Below, one piece after another: positions 45,454-53,714 of a DNA stretch of 64,000 nucleotides. The number at the start of each line of letters is the position of its first letter. The stretch's first letter is position 1. The stretch is taken from positions 5,952,001-6,016,000 of the forward strand of contig NZ_LN831029.1 of the NCBI RefSeq assembly GCF_001457475.1, read 5' to 3'. Below the pieces are notes generated by a model. The model was not told the origin of the DNA. It did not search any database and saw only the letters and a list, made by a program, of their open reading frames with translations. Made by a program: the position numbers and the translations under genes. This stretch comes from Achromobacter xylosoxidans (GTDB taxonomy: Bacteria; Pseudomonadota; Gammaproteobacteria; Burkholderiales; Burkholderiaceae_B).

Positions 45454-47181
45454 TCAGCGCGCCGTATCGGCGCGCGCCCAGGCCGATTGGCCGCCACGCG
45501 CCTGGCGCAGAAAGGCCGTGGCGGTGATGACATCGGTATCGTTGCGCCGGTCTTCGGCCATGTAAGGCACCTGCTTGCGGAAATCCCGCCACAGGCTGGC
45601 GGTGCCCTGGCCCAGCGCGGCGGCCGGCCCCTGTGGATAGCGCAGGTCGACCGCCTGGGCGCCGTGCATCAGTTCAACCGCCAGCAGCCGCGTCAGCGCG
45701 ACGATCTGGCCCCTCACACGCAGCCCGGTCAGCGACGCGTTGGTGCCGACGTCCTCGATGTTGCCGGCCTGCGGCTGCACATCGGTCACGACCGGTCCGG
45801 CCAGGGCGCGCACGTCCGCCGCCAGCGAGGACACCGTCTTCTGGATCGGGCCATAGCCGATGGCGCCATTGCCCGGGCTGAGAAAGCGCGGCAGCCGCGT
45901 GAAGCCCGGGTCCGTCAGGCGCAGCGTGCGTTGCGCCGACAACTGCGCCACCTGCGACAGGGCGACGGCGGTGCCTTGCAGCGGCAGCACCCAGGCGCTG
46001 GGGTCGAAACCCGCGCTGGGCATCACCGCCCCGCGCACCGGTCCGTCGGTCACGTAGTACTGCGTTTCGTAGTCCGATGCGTCGGCCGCTGGCGCGGCGT
46101 CCAGCACCACGGTGGGATTGTCATCCGAACTGTTGATCTGCAATTGCAATTGGCGATCCAGCAACGCCAAAAGGTCGCGCGCCGCGCCATGCACCTGGCT
46201 CACGGTGCGAAAGCTCAGCGGATCCTGCAGCGGCCGCTGCGCATCGCGCCGCCACAGCGCGCTGCCACGCAGCAGGCCCAGCATGCGTTCGGCGGTCTGG
46301 CGCTGGCCGGCGTAGGGCCGCTGCGCCTGGGCCGGCGGCAACAACGGCGCCAGGTTGCCGTCCAGGCCTTCCAGCGACAAGGCCGCCACGGCATCGGCCT
46401 GCGCCAGCAGCGCGCGCGCATCGTGCGCGGCCAGCACCGCCAGCGCGGCGCCGTAGGCGTTGGAGCTGACCATCGCCAGCGCGTCCTTGCCGAACGGGCG
46501 CACCGGCGCCAGGCCGGCCTCGCGCAAGGCCTGCGCGGCACTCATGCGCTGGTCGCCATGCCAGGCTTCGCCCTCGCCCATCATCACCAGCCCGATCTGC
46601 GGCAGGATGGTGATGTCGGCCTGGCCGACCGAGCCCTCGCCCAGCATCACCGGCGTCACGTCGCGGTTCAGGAACGCGGCGTATTGCTCCAGCACGGCCG
46701 GCTGCATGCCCGAACCGCCGAACAGCGCGGTGTTCAGGCGGATCAGCATGGCGGCGCGGGTCACGTCGCGCGGCGCCTCGGCGCCGTAGGCCGCGCTGTG
46801 CGAATGCAGCAGGTTACGGTTGAACTGTTCGGACAGGCGCCGCACCTCGGGCGAGATCTCGCCGCCCTGGAAGATGGTCTGGTCCTTGTTCAGGCCAACG
46901 CCCCGGTTCAGGCCATAGACCGGCTTGTCCAGGCGCGCGTAGGCCAGCAGCAGGTCGTAGGCACGCGCCGCGCGCTGGGCAGCGGCCGGCGCGATGGCGA
47001 CGGCGCAATCCTGCCGCGCCACCGCCAGCACCTGCGCCGCGGTCAGCGATTTGCCGTCCAGCGTCACGCTGCAATCGGCTGCCGCCTGCGCGGCCGTGGC
47101 CAACATCAGCGACGCCAGCAGCGCCATCCGGCCGCACGCGCGCGCCGCGCGTCGGTGGGTATCAACACACAAAGACTTCAT
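45454..47181 (-). CDS. exported MIO-less aromatic ammonia-lyase homologue, probable ergothionase
   Basis: A 575-residue member of the HAL/PAL fold family with a signal peptide (about 1-36, ending AAQAAA), so probably periplasmic. The catalytic Tyr loop YGLNRGVG (about 89-96) is kept. At the site where histidine ammonia-lyase has Ala-Ser-Gly that cyclises to the MIO cofactor, this protein has GSVG-Gln187-Ala188-Asp189-I. It cannot form MIO. Ergothionase, which eliminates trimethylamine from ergothioneine to give thiourocanate, is a known MIO-free member of this fold, and the neighbouring genes fit the rest of that pathway. The start has GGAGGCGAG just before ATG. A degenerate or differently specific lyase cannot be excluded. 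Confidence 0.8.
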   Translation of the reverse strand: MKSLCVDTHRRAARACGRMALLASLMLATAAQAAADCSVTLDGKSLTAAQVLAVARQDCAVAIAPAAAQRAARAYDLLLAYARLDKPVYGLNRGVGLNKDQTIFQGGEISPEVRRLSEQFNRNLLHSHSAAYGAEAPRDVTRAAMLIRLNTALFGGSGMQPAVLEQYAAFLNRDVTPVMLGEGSVGQADITILPQIGLVMMGEGEAWHGDQRMSAAQALREAGLAPVRPFGKDALAMVSSNAYGAALAVLAAHDARALLAQADAVAALSLEGLDGNLAPLLPPAQAQRPYAGQRQTAERMLGLLRGSALWRRDAQRPLQDPLSFRTVSQVHGAARDLLALLDRQLQLQINSSDDNPTVVLDAAPAADASDYETQYYVTDGPVRGAVMPSAGFDPSAWVLPLQGTAVALSQVAQLSAQRTLRLTDPGFTRLPRFLSPGNGAIGYGPIQKTVSSLAADVRALAGPVVTDVQPQAGNIEDVGTNASLTGLRVRGQIVALTRLLAVELMHGAQAVDLRYPQGPAAALGQGTASLWRDFRKQVPYMAEDRRNDTDVITATAFLRQARGGQSAWARADTAR

Positions 47182-47198
47182 CTCGCCTCCGACGATGC

Positions 47199-48347
47199 TT
47201 ACGGTTGCTTCACGGGAATACGCATCAAATCCTGGCCCAGCACCACCGGCCCCTTGAAGGTCTCGCGGGCATGCAGCCAATGCTCGGCCGGCGCGTCGCC
47301 TGGCACCAGGTGCGACAGCACCAGCTTGCGCACACCGGCCCGCGTGGCCGCCTCGCCCGCCTGCTGCGGCGTGGTGTGCGCCTCCAGCAGCTGCCGCGCC
47401 AGCGCCTGCTGGCGCGCATCCCATGGCTTGGGGCCGACGATGTGGTCGACCCAGGCGGGATCGATCGCCTCGTGCACCAGGATGTCGGCGCCGCGCGCCA
47501 GCTTGACCAGGTTGGGACTGAGCGCGGTGTCGCCGGAGAACACCACCGATCCCGACGCGGTGTCGAAGCGGTAGGCGAAGTTGGGATACACCAGCCCGTG
47601 CGGCACCAGGATGGCGCTGACCGTCACGCGCTCGTCGCGCCAGACCTCGAAGGGCTCCATCGGCGGCGCGGGATCGACGTTCGGGTCTTTCACCACCCCG
47701 GCCGGCACGACGATGTCGTGGGCCTGGAAGAAACCGCGCACATCGGGCACGCCCTCGCTGCGCACGCGGATGTTCAGGTCGGCGGCCATGCCCGCCACCA
47801 CCGAGTCCACCAGGTCCACGGTGCCCGCGCCCGGGTTCTCGGCATGGATCACCGGATCGCCCGCCAGGCCCGGCGCCAGCGGCGGCAAAGCGCCGCGGCG
47901 GCCCGGCCCGTAGATCTGCAACGACGCCTTGGCGCGGCGGCGCGCGCTGGGGTCGTACATCAGCAGGCTGGCCAGGTCGATGATGTGATCGGTGTGCAGG
48001 TGCGTGAGAAACACGGCCTGCTCGGCGCCGGGCTTGATGCCGGCACGGCGCAATTGCCGGTAGGCGCCCGAGCCCAGGTCGACCAGGTAGGCCTTGCCGT
48101 CCACCACCAGCGCCGACGAGATGCCGTGGGGCGCGTCGTTGCCGTACCAGGTCGGGCCGCCGGCCACGCCCAGCAGCACCAGTTCGGCGCCATCCGCCGC
48201 CTGCGCGGCGGGCGCGGCCAGCATCGCCGCCACGCCGAGCGCAGCGGCGGCGCGGCCGAACCAGCGGCGCAGGCCGCCGGCGGCCAACCGGCGCGCCCGC
48301 AAGCTTGCTGGCGCCACATCCGCGAACCGCATGTGGGCCTCAGACAT
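47199..48347 (-). CDS. exported metallo-beta-lactamase-fold hydrolase
   Basis: A 382-residue MBL-fold protein with an Arg-rich N-terminus and hydrophobic signal (about 30-50, ending PAAQAADG), thus likely periplasmic. It has the metal motif HLHTDHIIDL, later FSGDTA and a C-terminal LVLSHLVPGD His. The domain resembles RNase Z-like/arylsulfatase-type MBL enzymes. It lies between the ammonia-lyase homologue (17 bp gap) and the transporter, and its start overlaps the transporter stop by 8 bp; ATG 48332 with GAGG upstream is an alternative start. Its substrate is not known; in this operon a periplasmic thio-imidazole or betaine conjugate is possible. Confidence 0.82.
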   Translation of the reverse strand: MSEAHMRFADVAPASLRARRLAAGGLRRWFGRAAAALGVAAMLAAPAAQAADGAELVLLGVAGGPTWYGNDAPHGISSALVVDGKAYLVDLGSGAYRQLRRAGIKPGAEQAVFLTHLHTDHIIDLASLLMYDPSARRRAKASLQIYGPGRRGALPPLAPGLAGDPVIHAENPGAGTVDLVDSVVAGMAADLNIRVRSEGVPDVRGFFQAHDIVVPAGVVKDPNVDPAPPMEPFEVWRDERVTVSAILVPHGLVYPNFAYRFDTASGSVVFSGDTALSPNLVKLARGADILVHEAIDPAWVDHIVGPKPWDARQQALARQLLEAHTTPQQAGEAATRAGVRKLVLSHLVPGDAPAEHWLHARETFKGPVVLGQDLMRIPVKQP

Positions 48348-49680
48348 GATTCTTCTGCGGCAGCACGGTCAACGCCACCAACGCCACCACGCAGGCGCCC
48401 ATCACGTACAGCGCCGGCGCGAAGGCCACGCCGGTGGTGTAGGTGATCCAGGTCAGGATGGCCGGCGCGAAGCCGCCCAGCACCGTCACCGCGGTGTTGT
48501 AGGCCAGGGACATGCCGGACGAGCGCACCGCCGTCGGGAACACTTCCGACAGCGCCGACGGCGCGGTGCCGACGTACAGCGCCACCAGCAGGCAGAACGA
48601 CGACTGCACCACGATCAGCGCGAACTGGGTGTGGTTGGCCTGCAGCCACATCATCAGCGGATACACCGCGATCAGCAGCAACAGCGCCGAGGCCCGCAAC
48701 ACGGTGCGACGGCCATAGCGGTCGGACAGGGTGCCCGAGAAGAAGCAGCCGCCGATCAGGAACAGGTTGCCGATCAGCGCGCCCAGGAAGGCCTGCGAGC
48801 TGGTGAAACCCATGCTCTTTTGCACGTAGATCGGCATGAAGATGATCAGCGCGTACGGGCCGATGGCCCACAGCACCGACATGCACAGGCCGGTGAACAG
48901 CTCGCGCGGATAGTCGCGCAGCACGCTCAAGAGCGGCGCCTTGACGGGCTTGCCGCTGGCGGCCTGGCGCTGCTGCTCTTCGCGGAAATGCGGCGTCTCG
49001 TCCAGCGTGCGGCGCATCCACAGGCCCACCGGCGCGATCGACAGACCGACGATGAACGGAATGCGCCAGCCCCACTCGCCCACCTGGTCTTCGGTCAGCA
49101 GCGTGGTCACCAGCGTGGCGACCAGCGCGCCAAGCAGGTTGGAGATGCCCATGCTGGCCTGCAGCCACGACGCATACTGGCCGCGCTTGCCGGCCGGCGC
49201 ATGCTCGACCAGGAAGGCGGTGGCGCCGCCCACTTCGCCGCCGGCCGAGAACCCCTGCAGCATGCGGCCGCACACGATCAGCAGCGGCGCGCCCACGCCA
49301 ATGGCGGCGTACGGCGGCGCGATGGCGATCAGCAGCGTGCCCAGCGCCATCAGCATGATGGTCAGCGTCAGCGCGGCCTTGCGGCCGGCGCGGTCGCCGT
49401 ACGCCCCCAGCATCAGCGCGCCCAGGGGCCGCACCACGAAGCCCAGCCCGAAGGCCAGGAACGAGGCCATCAGCTGCACCGTCGGATCTTCGTTGTGGAA
49501 GAAGTTCTGCCCGATGTACACCGCGAACAGCGCGTAGACCGAAAAGTCGTACCACTCCAGGGCGTTGCCGATGGAAGCGGCGATGACCGCCTTCTTGGCG
49601 CCCTTGTGCTCGTCGGCGCCCGCGTGGGCGGCATTGCCCCCCACCATCCCCGCGCCCGGGTTGATTGCGATGTTTTTCAT
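48340..49680 (-). CDS. MHS-family MFS transporter, possible ergothioneine or thiourocanate permease
   Basis: A 446-residue 12-helix major facilitator of the metabolite:H+ symporter class, the family of the betaine/proline transporter ProP. Motifs: IGNALEWYDFSVYALFA, LGAYGDRAGRKAALTLTIML and GRMLQGFSAGGEVGGATAFL, with SDRYGRRTVL in the second half. Transporters of this family that move betaines are a natural fit for ergothioneine, itself a trimethylammonium betaine. If the lyase works outside, thiourocanate would be the cargo instead. It is the third gene of the leftward operon beginning with the DUF917 gene. Confidence 0.85.
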   Translation of the reverse strand: MKNIAINPGAGMVGGNAAHAGADEHKGAKKAVIAASIGNALEWYDFSVYALFAVYIGQNFFHNEDPTVQLMASFLAFGLGFVVRPLGALMLGAYGDRAGRKAALTLTIMLMALGTLLIAIAPPYAAIGVGAPLLIVCGRMLQGFSAGGEVGGATAFLVEHAPAGKRGQYASWLQASMGISNLLGALVATLVTTLLTEDQVGEWGWRIPFIVGLSIAPVGLWMRRTLDETPHFREEQQRQAASGKPVKAPLLSVLRDYPRELFTGLCMSVLWAIGPYALIIFMPIYVQKSMGFTSSQAFLGALIGNLFLIGGCFFSGTLSDRYGRRTVLRASALLLLIAVYPLMMWLQANHTQFALIVVQSSFCLLVALYVGTAPSALSEVFPTAVRSSGMSLAYNTAVTVLGGFAPAILTWITYTTGVAFAPALYVMGACVVALVALTVLPQKNHV

Positions 49681-49730
49681 TGACGTTCCCGTTGATTCGC
49701 CCCGTATCCGGGGCTGTTATGTATTGCCTT

Positions 49731-51386
49731 TCAAACCTGCGTCGCCGTCGTGTCGATACGGTCGATACCCTTCCTGCCCACTTCGTCCAGCGCCTCTTCG
49801 TAGCCGGCGTCGGCATAGCGCAGCACGCCGCTGGCGGTGTCGTTGGTCAGCGACAGCGACAGGCGCTGCGCCGCCGCGTCGGTGCCATCGGCCACCACCG
49901 TCACGCCGGCGCTGGTCATATAGCCGCTGTAGCCGCCGCCGCCCGAGTGGATCGCCACCAGGTCGGCGCTGGACGAACAGTTGATCATCGCGTTCAGCAG
50001 CGGCCAGTCGGCGATGGCGTCGGAGCCGTCGCGCATGTTCTCGGTCATGATGTTCGGATGCGCCATGGCGCCGGCGTCCAGGTGGTCGCGGGTGAAGGCC
50101 ACCGGCGCGGCCAGGATGCCTGCTCGCACCATGCGGTTCACCTCCAGCGCCAGCTCGGTGCGCTCGCCATGGCCAAGCCAGGCGATGCGCGCGGGCAGGC
50201 CCTCGAACGGCACCGATTCGCGCGCCAGCCGGATCCAGTTGGACACGATCAGGTTGTCGGGGAAGCGCCGCAGCAGGAAATCGTCGATCTTGCGGATGTC
50301 ATCGGGGTCGTTGGACAGCGCGATCCAGCGGAACGGGCCGATGGCGCGCGCGAACAACGGGCGCAGGAAGGCCTCGGTGAACACCGGGATCTCGAAGGCG
50401 CGCTCGACGCCGCCCTGCTTCGCATGGGTGCGGATCAAGTTGCCGTTGTCGAACACCACCGCGCCGCGGTCCTTGAAACCCAGCATCGCGGTGACGTGGC
50501 GCACGATCGAGCGGCGGCTGGCGTCCATCAGGCCGGCCATGTCGTCGCGGCGCATGCGCGCCACCTGCTCCAGCGTGTGGCCGGCCGGCACGTAGCCGTA
50601 GACCAGGTCATGCGCCGAGGTCTGGTCGGTGACGATGTCGGGTACGATGCCGCGCGCCAGGATCTCGGGATACACGTCGGCGGCATTGCCGAGCAGGCCC
50701 ACCGACAGCGGGCGGCGCGCCGCCTGCGCGTCGCGGATCAGCGCCAGCGCCTCGTCCAGCGTGTCGGCGCGGCATTCCAGGAAGCCGGCCTTGATGCGTT
50801 TCTCGATGCGTTCCGGATCGATCTCGACCGTCAGGATGGCGGCGTTGGCCATGCGGCCCGCCAGCGGCTGGGCGCCGCCCATGCCGCCCATGCCCGCCGT
50901 CAGGATGAAACGGCCGCGCAGGTCGTTGTCGAAATGGCGCTCGGCGATGCGCGAGAAGATCTCGTAGGTGCCCTGGATCACGCCCTGCGAGCCGATGTAC
51001 TGCCAGTCGCCGGCGGTCAGGCCGCCCCAGCAGATCAGGTTGTCGTCCTGCATGCGGTAGAAGTTCTCGGCATGCGCCCACTGCCCCACCATATTGCAGT
51101 TGGCCATGATCACGATCGGCGCCTGCGGATGGGTGCGCAGCACGCCGATGGGCTTGCCGGACTGCACGATCAGGGTCTGGTCTTCTTCCAGCGTCGTCAG
51201 CGCGCGCACAATGGCGTCGTGCGACGGCCAGTCGCGCGCGGCGCGGCCCAGCGCCGCGTACACCACCAGGTTGGCGGGATCCTCGCCCACCGCCAGCACG
51301 TTCTCCAACAGGCGCAGCAGCGCTTCCTGGCGCCAGCCCTTGCACCGCAGCGTGGCGCCGCCCGGCACCTTGAATTCACGTTTCAT
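49731..51386 (-). CDS. urocanase-family hydratase, probable thiourocanate hydratase
   Basis: A 551-residue NAD-dependent hydratase of the urocanase (HutU) family. It keeps ANCNMVGQWAHAENF, GSQGVIQGTYEIFSRIAERH, TAGMGGMGGAQPLAGRMANA, DQTSAHDLVYGYVPAG and RDGSDAIADWPLLNAMINCS. It differs from HutU as I recall it in the active-site surroundings (WGGLTAGDW where HutU has YGQMTAGSW, and GGGYSGYM where HutU has GGGVGMGF). Urocanase adds water to urocanate; in the ergothioneine route the homologue acts on thiourocanate to give a thiohydantoin propionate. No HutH with MIO, HutI or HutG is adjacent. ATG 51386 starts MKREFKVPGG as in family members. Confidence 0.87.
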   Translation of the reverse strand: MKREFKVPGGATLRCKGWRQEALLRLLENVLAVGEDPANLVVYAALGRAARDWPSHDAIVRALTTLEEDQTLIVQSGKPIGVLRTHPQAPIVIMANCNMVGQWAHAENFYRMQDDNLICWGGLTAGDWQYIGSQGVIQGTYEIFSRIAERHFDNDLRGRFILTAGMGGMGGAQPLAGRMANAAILTVEIDPERIEKRIKAGFLECRADTLDEALALIRDAQAARRPLSVGLLGNAADVYPEILARGIVPDIVTDQTSAHDLVYGYVPAGHTLEQVARMRRDDMAGLMDASRRSIVRHVTAMLGFKDRGAVVFDNGNLIRTHAKQGGVERAFEIPVFTEAFLRPLFARAIGPFRWIALSNDPDDIRKIDDFLLRRFPDNLIVSNWIRLARESVPFEGLPARIAWLGHGERTELALEVNRMVRAGILAAPVAFTRDHLDAGAMAHPNIMTENMRDGSDAIADWPLLNAMINCSSSADLVAIHSGGGGYSGYMTSAGVTVVADGTDAAAQRLSLSLTNDTASGVLRYADAGYEEALDEVGRKGIDRIDTTATQV

Positions 51387-51396
51387 CGCTGCCCCC

Positions 51397-52500
51397 TCAA
51401 CGATCCGAACCGCGACCCAGCGCGTAGCCGGTGAAATCCATGCCCAGCGCCTTCTCGACGATGGGGTAGACCGACGCGTCCGTGACGCTGGAGGACAGCG
51501 GGATGTGCTGCTTGGACACGTGCAGGATCGACACCTGCAGGCTCTCGCGCAGCTTGCCGGCGCTGACCGGATTGCCGTCGCCGTCCAGCGTGGTGATCAC
51601 GTCCGGATAGCAGGCAATGCGCTCGCCCTGCGCGTCGGTCACGGCCATGTGCTCGTTCATGACGTGGATGACGCGCTTGCCCGCGCCCTCGCCGATTTCG
51701 ACGGTGCCGATGTCGAAGGCTTCCTCGGTGTACTTGAGCGTGTTGCGCGCCACCTTGCCGGAGCCGATGATCTCGCCCTGCGTGGCCTTGCAGATGGCGT
51801 CGATCACGGCGCTGCCGCCCTTGGGCTGTGCCGCCAGGATCGCCTCGCCCAGCGCCAGCGCGCGGCTGATGCCGCCCAGCGCGGCGTGGCGCCGCACGTA
51901 GGACGCCCGGATCGGATTGCGGCAGCTGGCGATGAAGCCGCCGGCCATGTCGGCTGCGCGGCGCAGCACCGGCGAGACCTTGCCGGTGGCGCCGTGCACC
52001 GTCAATTCCATATAGGCGTTGTTGGCGCGGTTGCCTCCCACGGCGCACTGGATCATCGGCTCGGGGCTGCCGGCCAGGCCCAGCGAGCCCATATCGCCGG
52101 TGGGATGGGCACGGATATCGCCCACCGCGTCCACCACCTTGGTGCCCAGCACCGCCGACGGCAGCCAGCCGTTGAGCGTGCTGGACATGCCGTTCTGGCC
52201 GATGATGAGGCCATACAGGCGTTCGCCCAGCGCGTCCTGCAAGCGCTCGGCCGCCTTGACGTAGTCGATGCCCAGCATCTGCCAGTCGGTCAGGCCGCCC
52301 GGCGCGCCGATGGCGGCGGCGGTGGCGATCCAGGCGTCATCGGGCACTTCGTCCATCGACACCAACTCGGGCCGGCCGATGGTCACGGCCAGCGATCCCA
52401 GTTCGCGGCCATGCTCGGCCCAGCCGCCCCCGCCACAGGCAAACACCGAACCGCCCCTGACCGCGGCTTCGACATCCTGCATCGTCAAGATTCTTCCCAT
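51397..52500 (-). CDS. DUF917 family protein, candidate thiohydantoin desulfhydrase
   Basis: A 367-residue protein of the DUF917 family (hydantoinase/oxoprolinase-like), with a conserved GGSVFACGGGGW N-terminal glycine run, ATAAAIGAPGG and ADMAGGFIASCRNPI. DUF917 proteins often sit beside hydantoin-cleaving genes. In the proposed pathway this gene is the only candidate for removing sulfur from 3-(5-oxo-2-thioxoimidazolidin-4-yl)propionate to give hydantoin-5-propionate. The assignment is by elimination and operon position, and I recall DUF917-type desulfhydrase activity only tentatively. It is the first gene of the leftward operon. Confidence 0.82.
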   Translation of the reverse strand: MGRILTMQDVEAAVRGGSVFACGGGGWAEHGRELGSLAVTIGRPELVSMDEVPDDAWIATAAAIGAPGGLTDWQMLGIDYVKAAERLQDALGERLYGLIIGQNGMSSTLNGWLPSAVLGTKVVDAVGDIRAHPTGDMGSLGLAGSPEPMIQCAVGGNRANNAYMELTVHGATGKVSPVLRRAADMAGGFIASCRNPIRASYVRRHAALGGISRALALGEAILAAQPKGGSAVIDAICKATQGEIIGSGKVARNTLKYTEEAFDIGTVEIGEGAGKRVIHVMNEHMAVTDAQGERIACYPDVITTLDGDGNPVSAGKLRESLQVSILHVSKQHIPLSSSVTDASVYPIVEKALGMDFTGYALGRGSDR

Positions 52501-52589
52501 TGCTGCGCCCTTCCTTTCCCGATTGCGTTTAGCGGCTCCAGCGGCGTTTTGCGCTGGATGGACGAGGGCATCATAGGAACCAATCCTGT

Positions 52590-52602
52590 TAATGTCGTAT
52601 TA
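52590..52602. promoter_or_regulatory. short inverted repeat upstream of DUF917 operon
   Basis: TAAT-GTCGT-ATTA lies about 90 bp upstream of the DUF917 start in an AT-rich patch, the likely promoter region of the leftward operon. T-N11-A symmetry would suit a LysR site. Weak evidence; it is similar in style to the TTAAC/GTTAA repeat next to the lysR gene. Confidence 0.4.
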
Positions 52603-52716
52603 CCTTTTATGCCTTGTTCATAACATTGGGTTAATAGCGGGGCGCGCCCCGAGGGAGCGGCCGGCCGGGCGCAAACGGCACCTAGGGATATCCCCAGGCG
52701 CCCGCCGGCGCAAAGC

Positions 52717-53613
52717 TCAGAGGGAAACGGGCTGGTCGAGCGCCAGCAGCACGTCGATGAAGGCCTGCGCCAAGCGCGACAACGGCTGCAATTGCAGGTG
52801 GAACACATTGACCGGCGCGCTGACGGTATCGGCGATCGGCACGGTCACCACCTGCGACCAGATCGGGCCGGCCACGGTGATCTCGTCCACCAGCGCCACC
52901 CCGGCGCCGGCCTGCACCAGGGCGCAGGCCACGTGCGCCTGCTGCACCTCGATGCGCGGCTCGGGCTGCGCGTCCTCGGCGCCGAACAGCTTGTGCACCA
53001 GCATGCCGAAGGGAATGTCGGCGCTATAGCCGATCAACGGCTCGCGCGCCAGTTCGGCGGCGGTCACCTGGCGGCGCGCGGCCAGCGGATGGCCGGCCGG
53101 CAGCACCGCCACGATGCGGTTCTCGTACAGCGGCCGGGTCGCCAGGCTGGGATGATTCACCGGCATGTAGGCCACGCCCAGCTCCACCTGCTGGGTCAGC
53201 AGCGACTGCTCCATCACCGCCGGGATCAGCGTCTGCAACACGATGCGGATTTCCGGATGCAGTTGGCGAAAGCGGGCGATGGCGCGCGGCAGCAGCGACT
53301 GGCCCAGGCTCGGGCTACAGGACAGGCGCAACTGGCCCTCGCGGTTCTCGGCCAGGTTGTCGGCCACCTCGTTGACGCGCTGCACGTTCTGGTAGAGCGC
53401 GGTCACTTCGACGAACAGCCGCCGCGCCTCGGGCGTGGGGTACAGCCGCCCCTTGATGCGCTCGAACAGCATCAGGCCCAGGCGCTGCTCGGTGTAGGCG
53501 ATGAGCCGGCTGACGGCCGGTTGCGACACGAACAGCAACTTGGAAGCGCCACTGATCGAGCCGCTCAACATGATGGCGCGGAAGACCTCAATCTGGCGCA
53601 GATTCAATTTCAT
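52717..53613 (-). CDS. LysR-family regulator of the ergothioneine-type catabolic genes
   Basis: A 298-residue LysR protein. The DNA-binding part is MKLNLRQIEVFRAIMLSGSI, then GASKLLFVSQPAVSRLIAYTE; the family's C-terminal ligand domain contains VALVDEITVAGPIWSQVVTV. It belongs to the branch whose members often start MKLNLRQIEVFRAIM (opine/hydantoin type regulators). It lies between the leftward DUF917-urocanase-transporter-MBL-lyase operon and the rightward hydantoinase-carbamoylase pair, and is well placed to control both. The ligand could be thiourocanate or ergothioneine. Confidence 0.9.
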   Translation of the reverse strand: MKLNLRQIEVFRAIMLSGSISGASKLLFVSQPAVSRLIAYTEQRLGLMLFERIKGRLYPTPEARRLFVEVTALYQNVQRVNEVADNLAENREGQLRLSCSPSLGQSLLPRAIARFRQLHPEIRIVLQTLIPAVMEQSLLTQQVELGVAYMPVNHPSLATRPLYENRIVAVLPAGHPLAARRQVTAAELAREPLIGYSADIPFGMLVHKLFGAEDAQPEPRIEVQQAHVACALVQAGAGVALVDEITVAGPIWSQVVTVPIADTVSAPVNVFHLQLQPLSRLAQAFIDVLLALDQPVSL

Positions 53614-53654
53614 ATGCTTAACCTGATGTTAATTCCCATGCACATATAAGCATA
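53613..53654. promoter_or_regulatory. inverted repeats in the lysR/hydantoinase divergent promoter
   Basis: TATGCTTA (53613-53620) and TAAGCATA (53647-53654) form an 8-bp perfect inverted repeat. Between them TTAAC-CTGAT-GTTAA (53618-53632) is a 5-bp arm palindrome of the size of LysR recognition sites. This AT-rich gap separates the lysR start from the rightward hydantoinase gene. Confidence 0.55.
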
Positions 53655-53714
53655 AGACGTTTTGAATCGCGCTTACTACACTGCCCTTCAGTTCTTCATT
53701 GGATGGAAGGGGTC

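Noticed and set aside
45454..51386. Classical histidine utilisation (hut) cluster
   Set aside because: The lyase lacks MIO and has a signal peptide, HutI, HutG and HutF are absent, and hydantoinase, carbamoylase and DUF917 genes are present instead.
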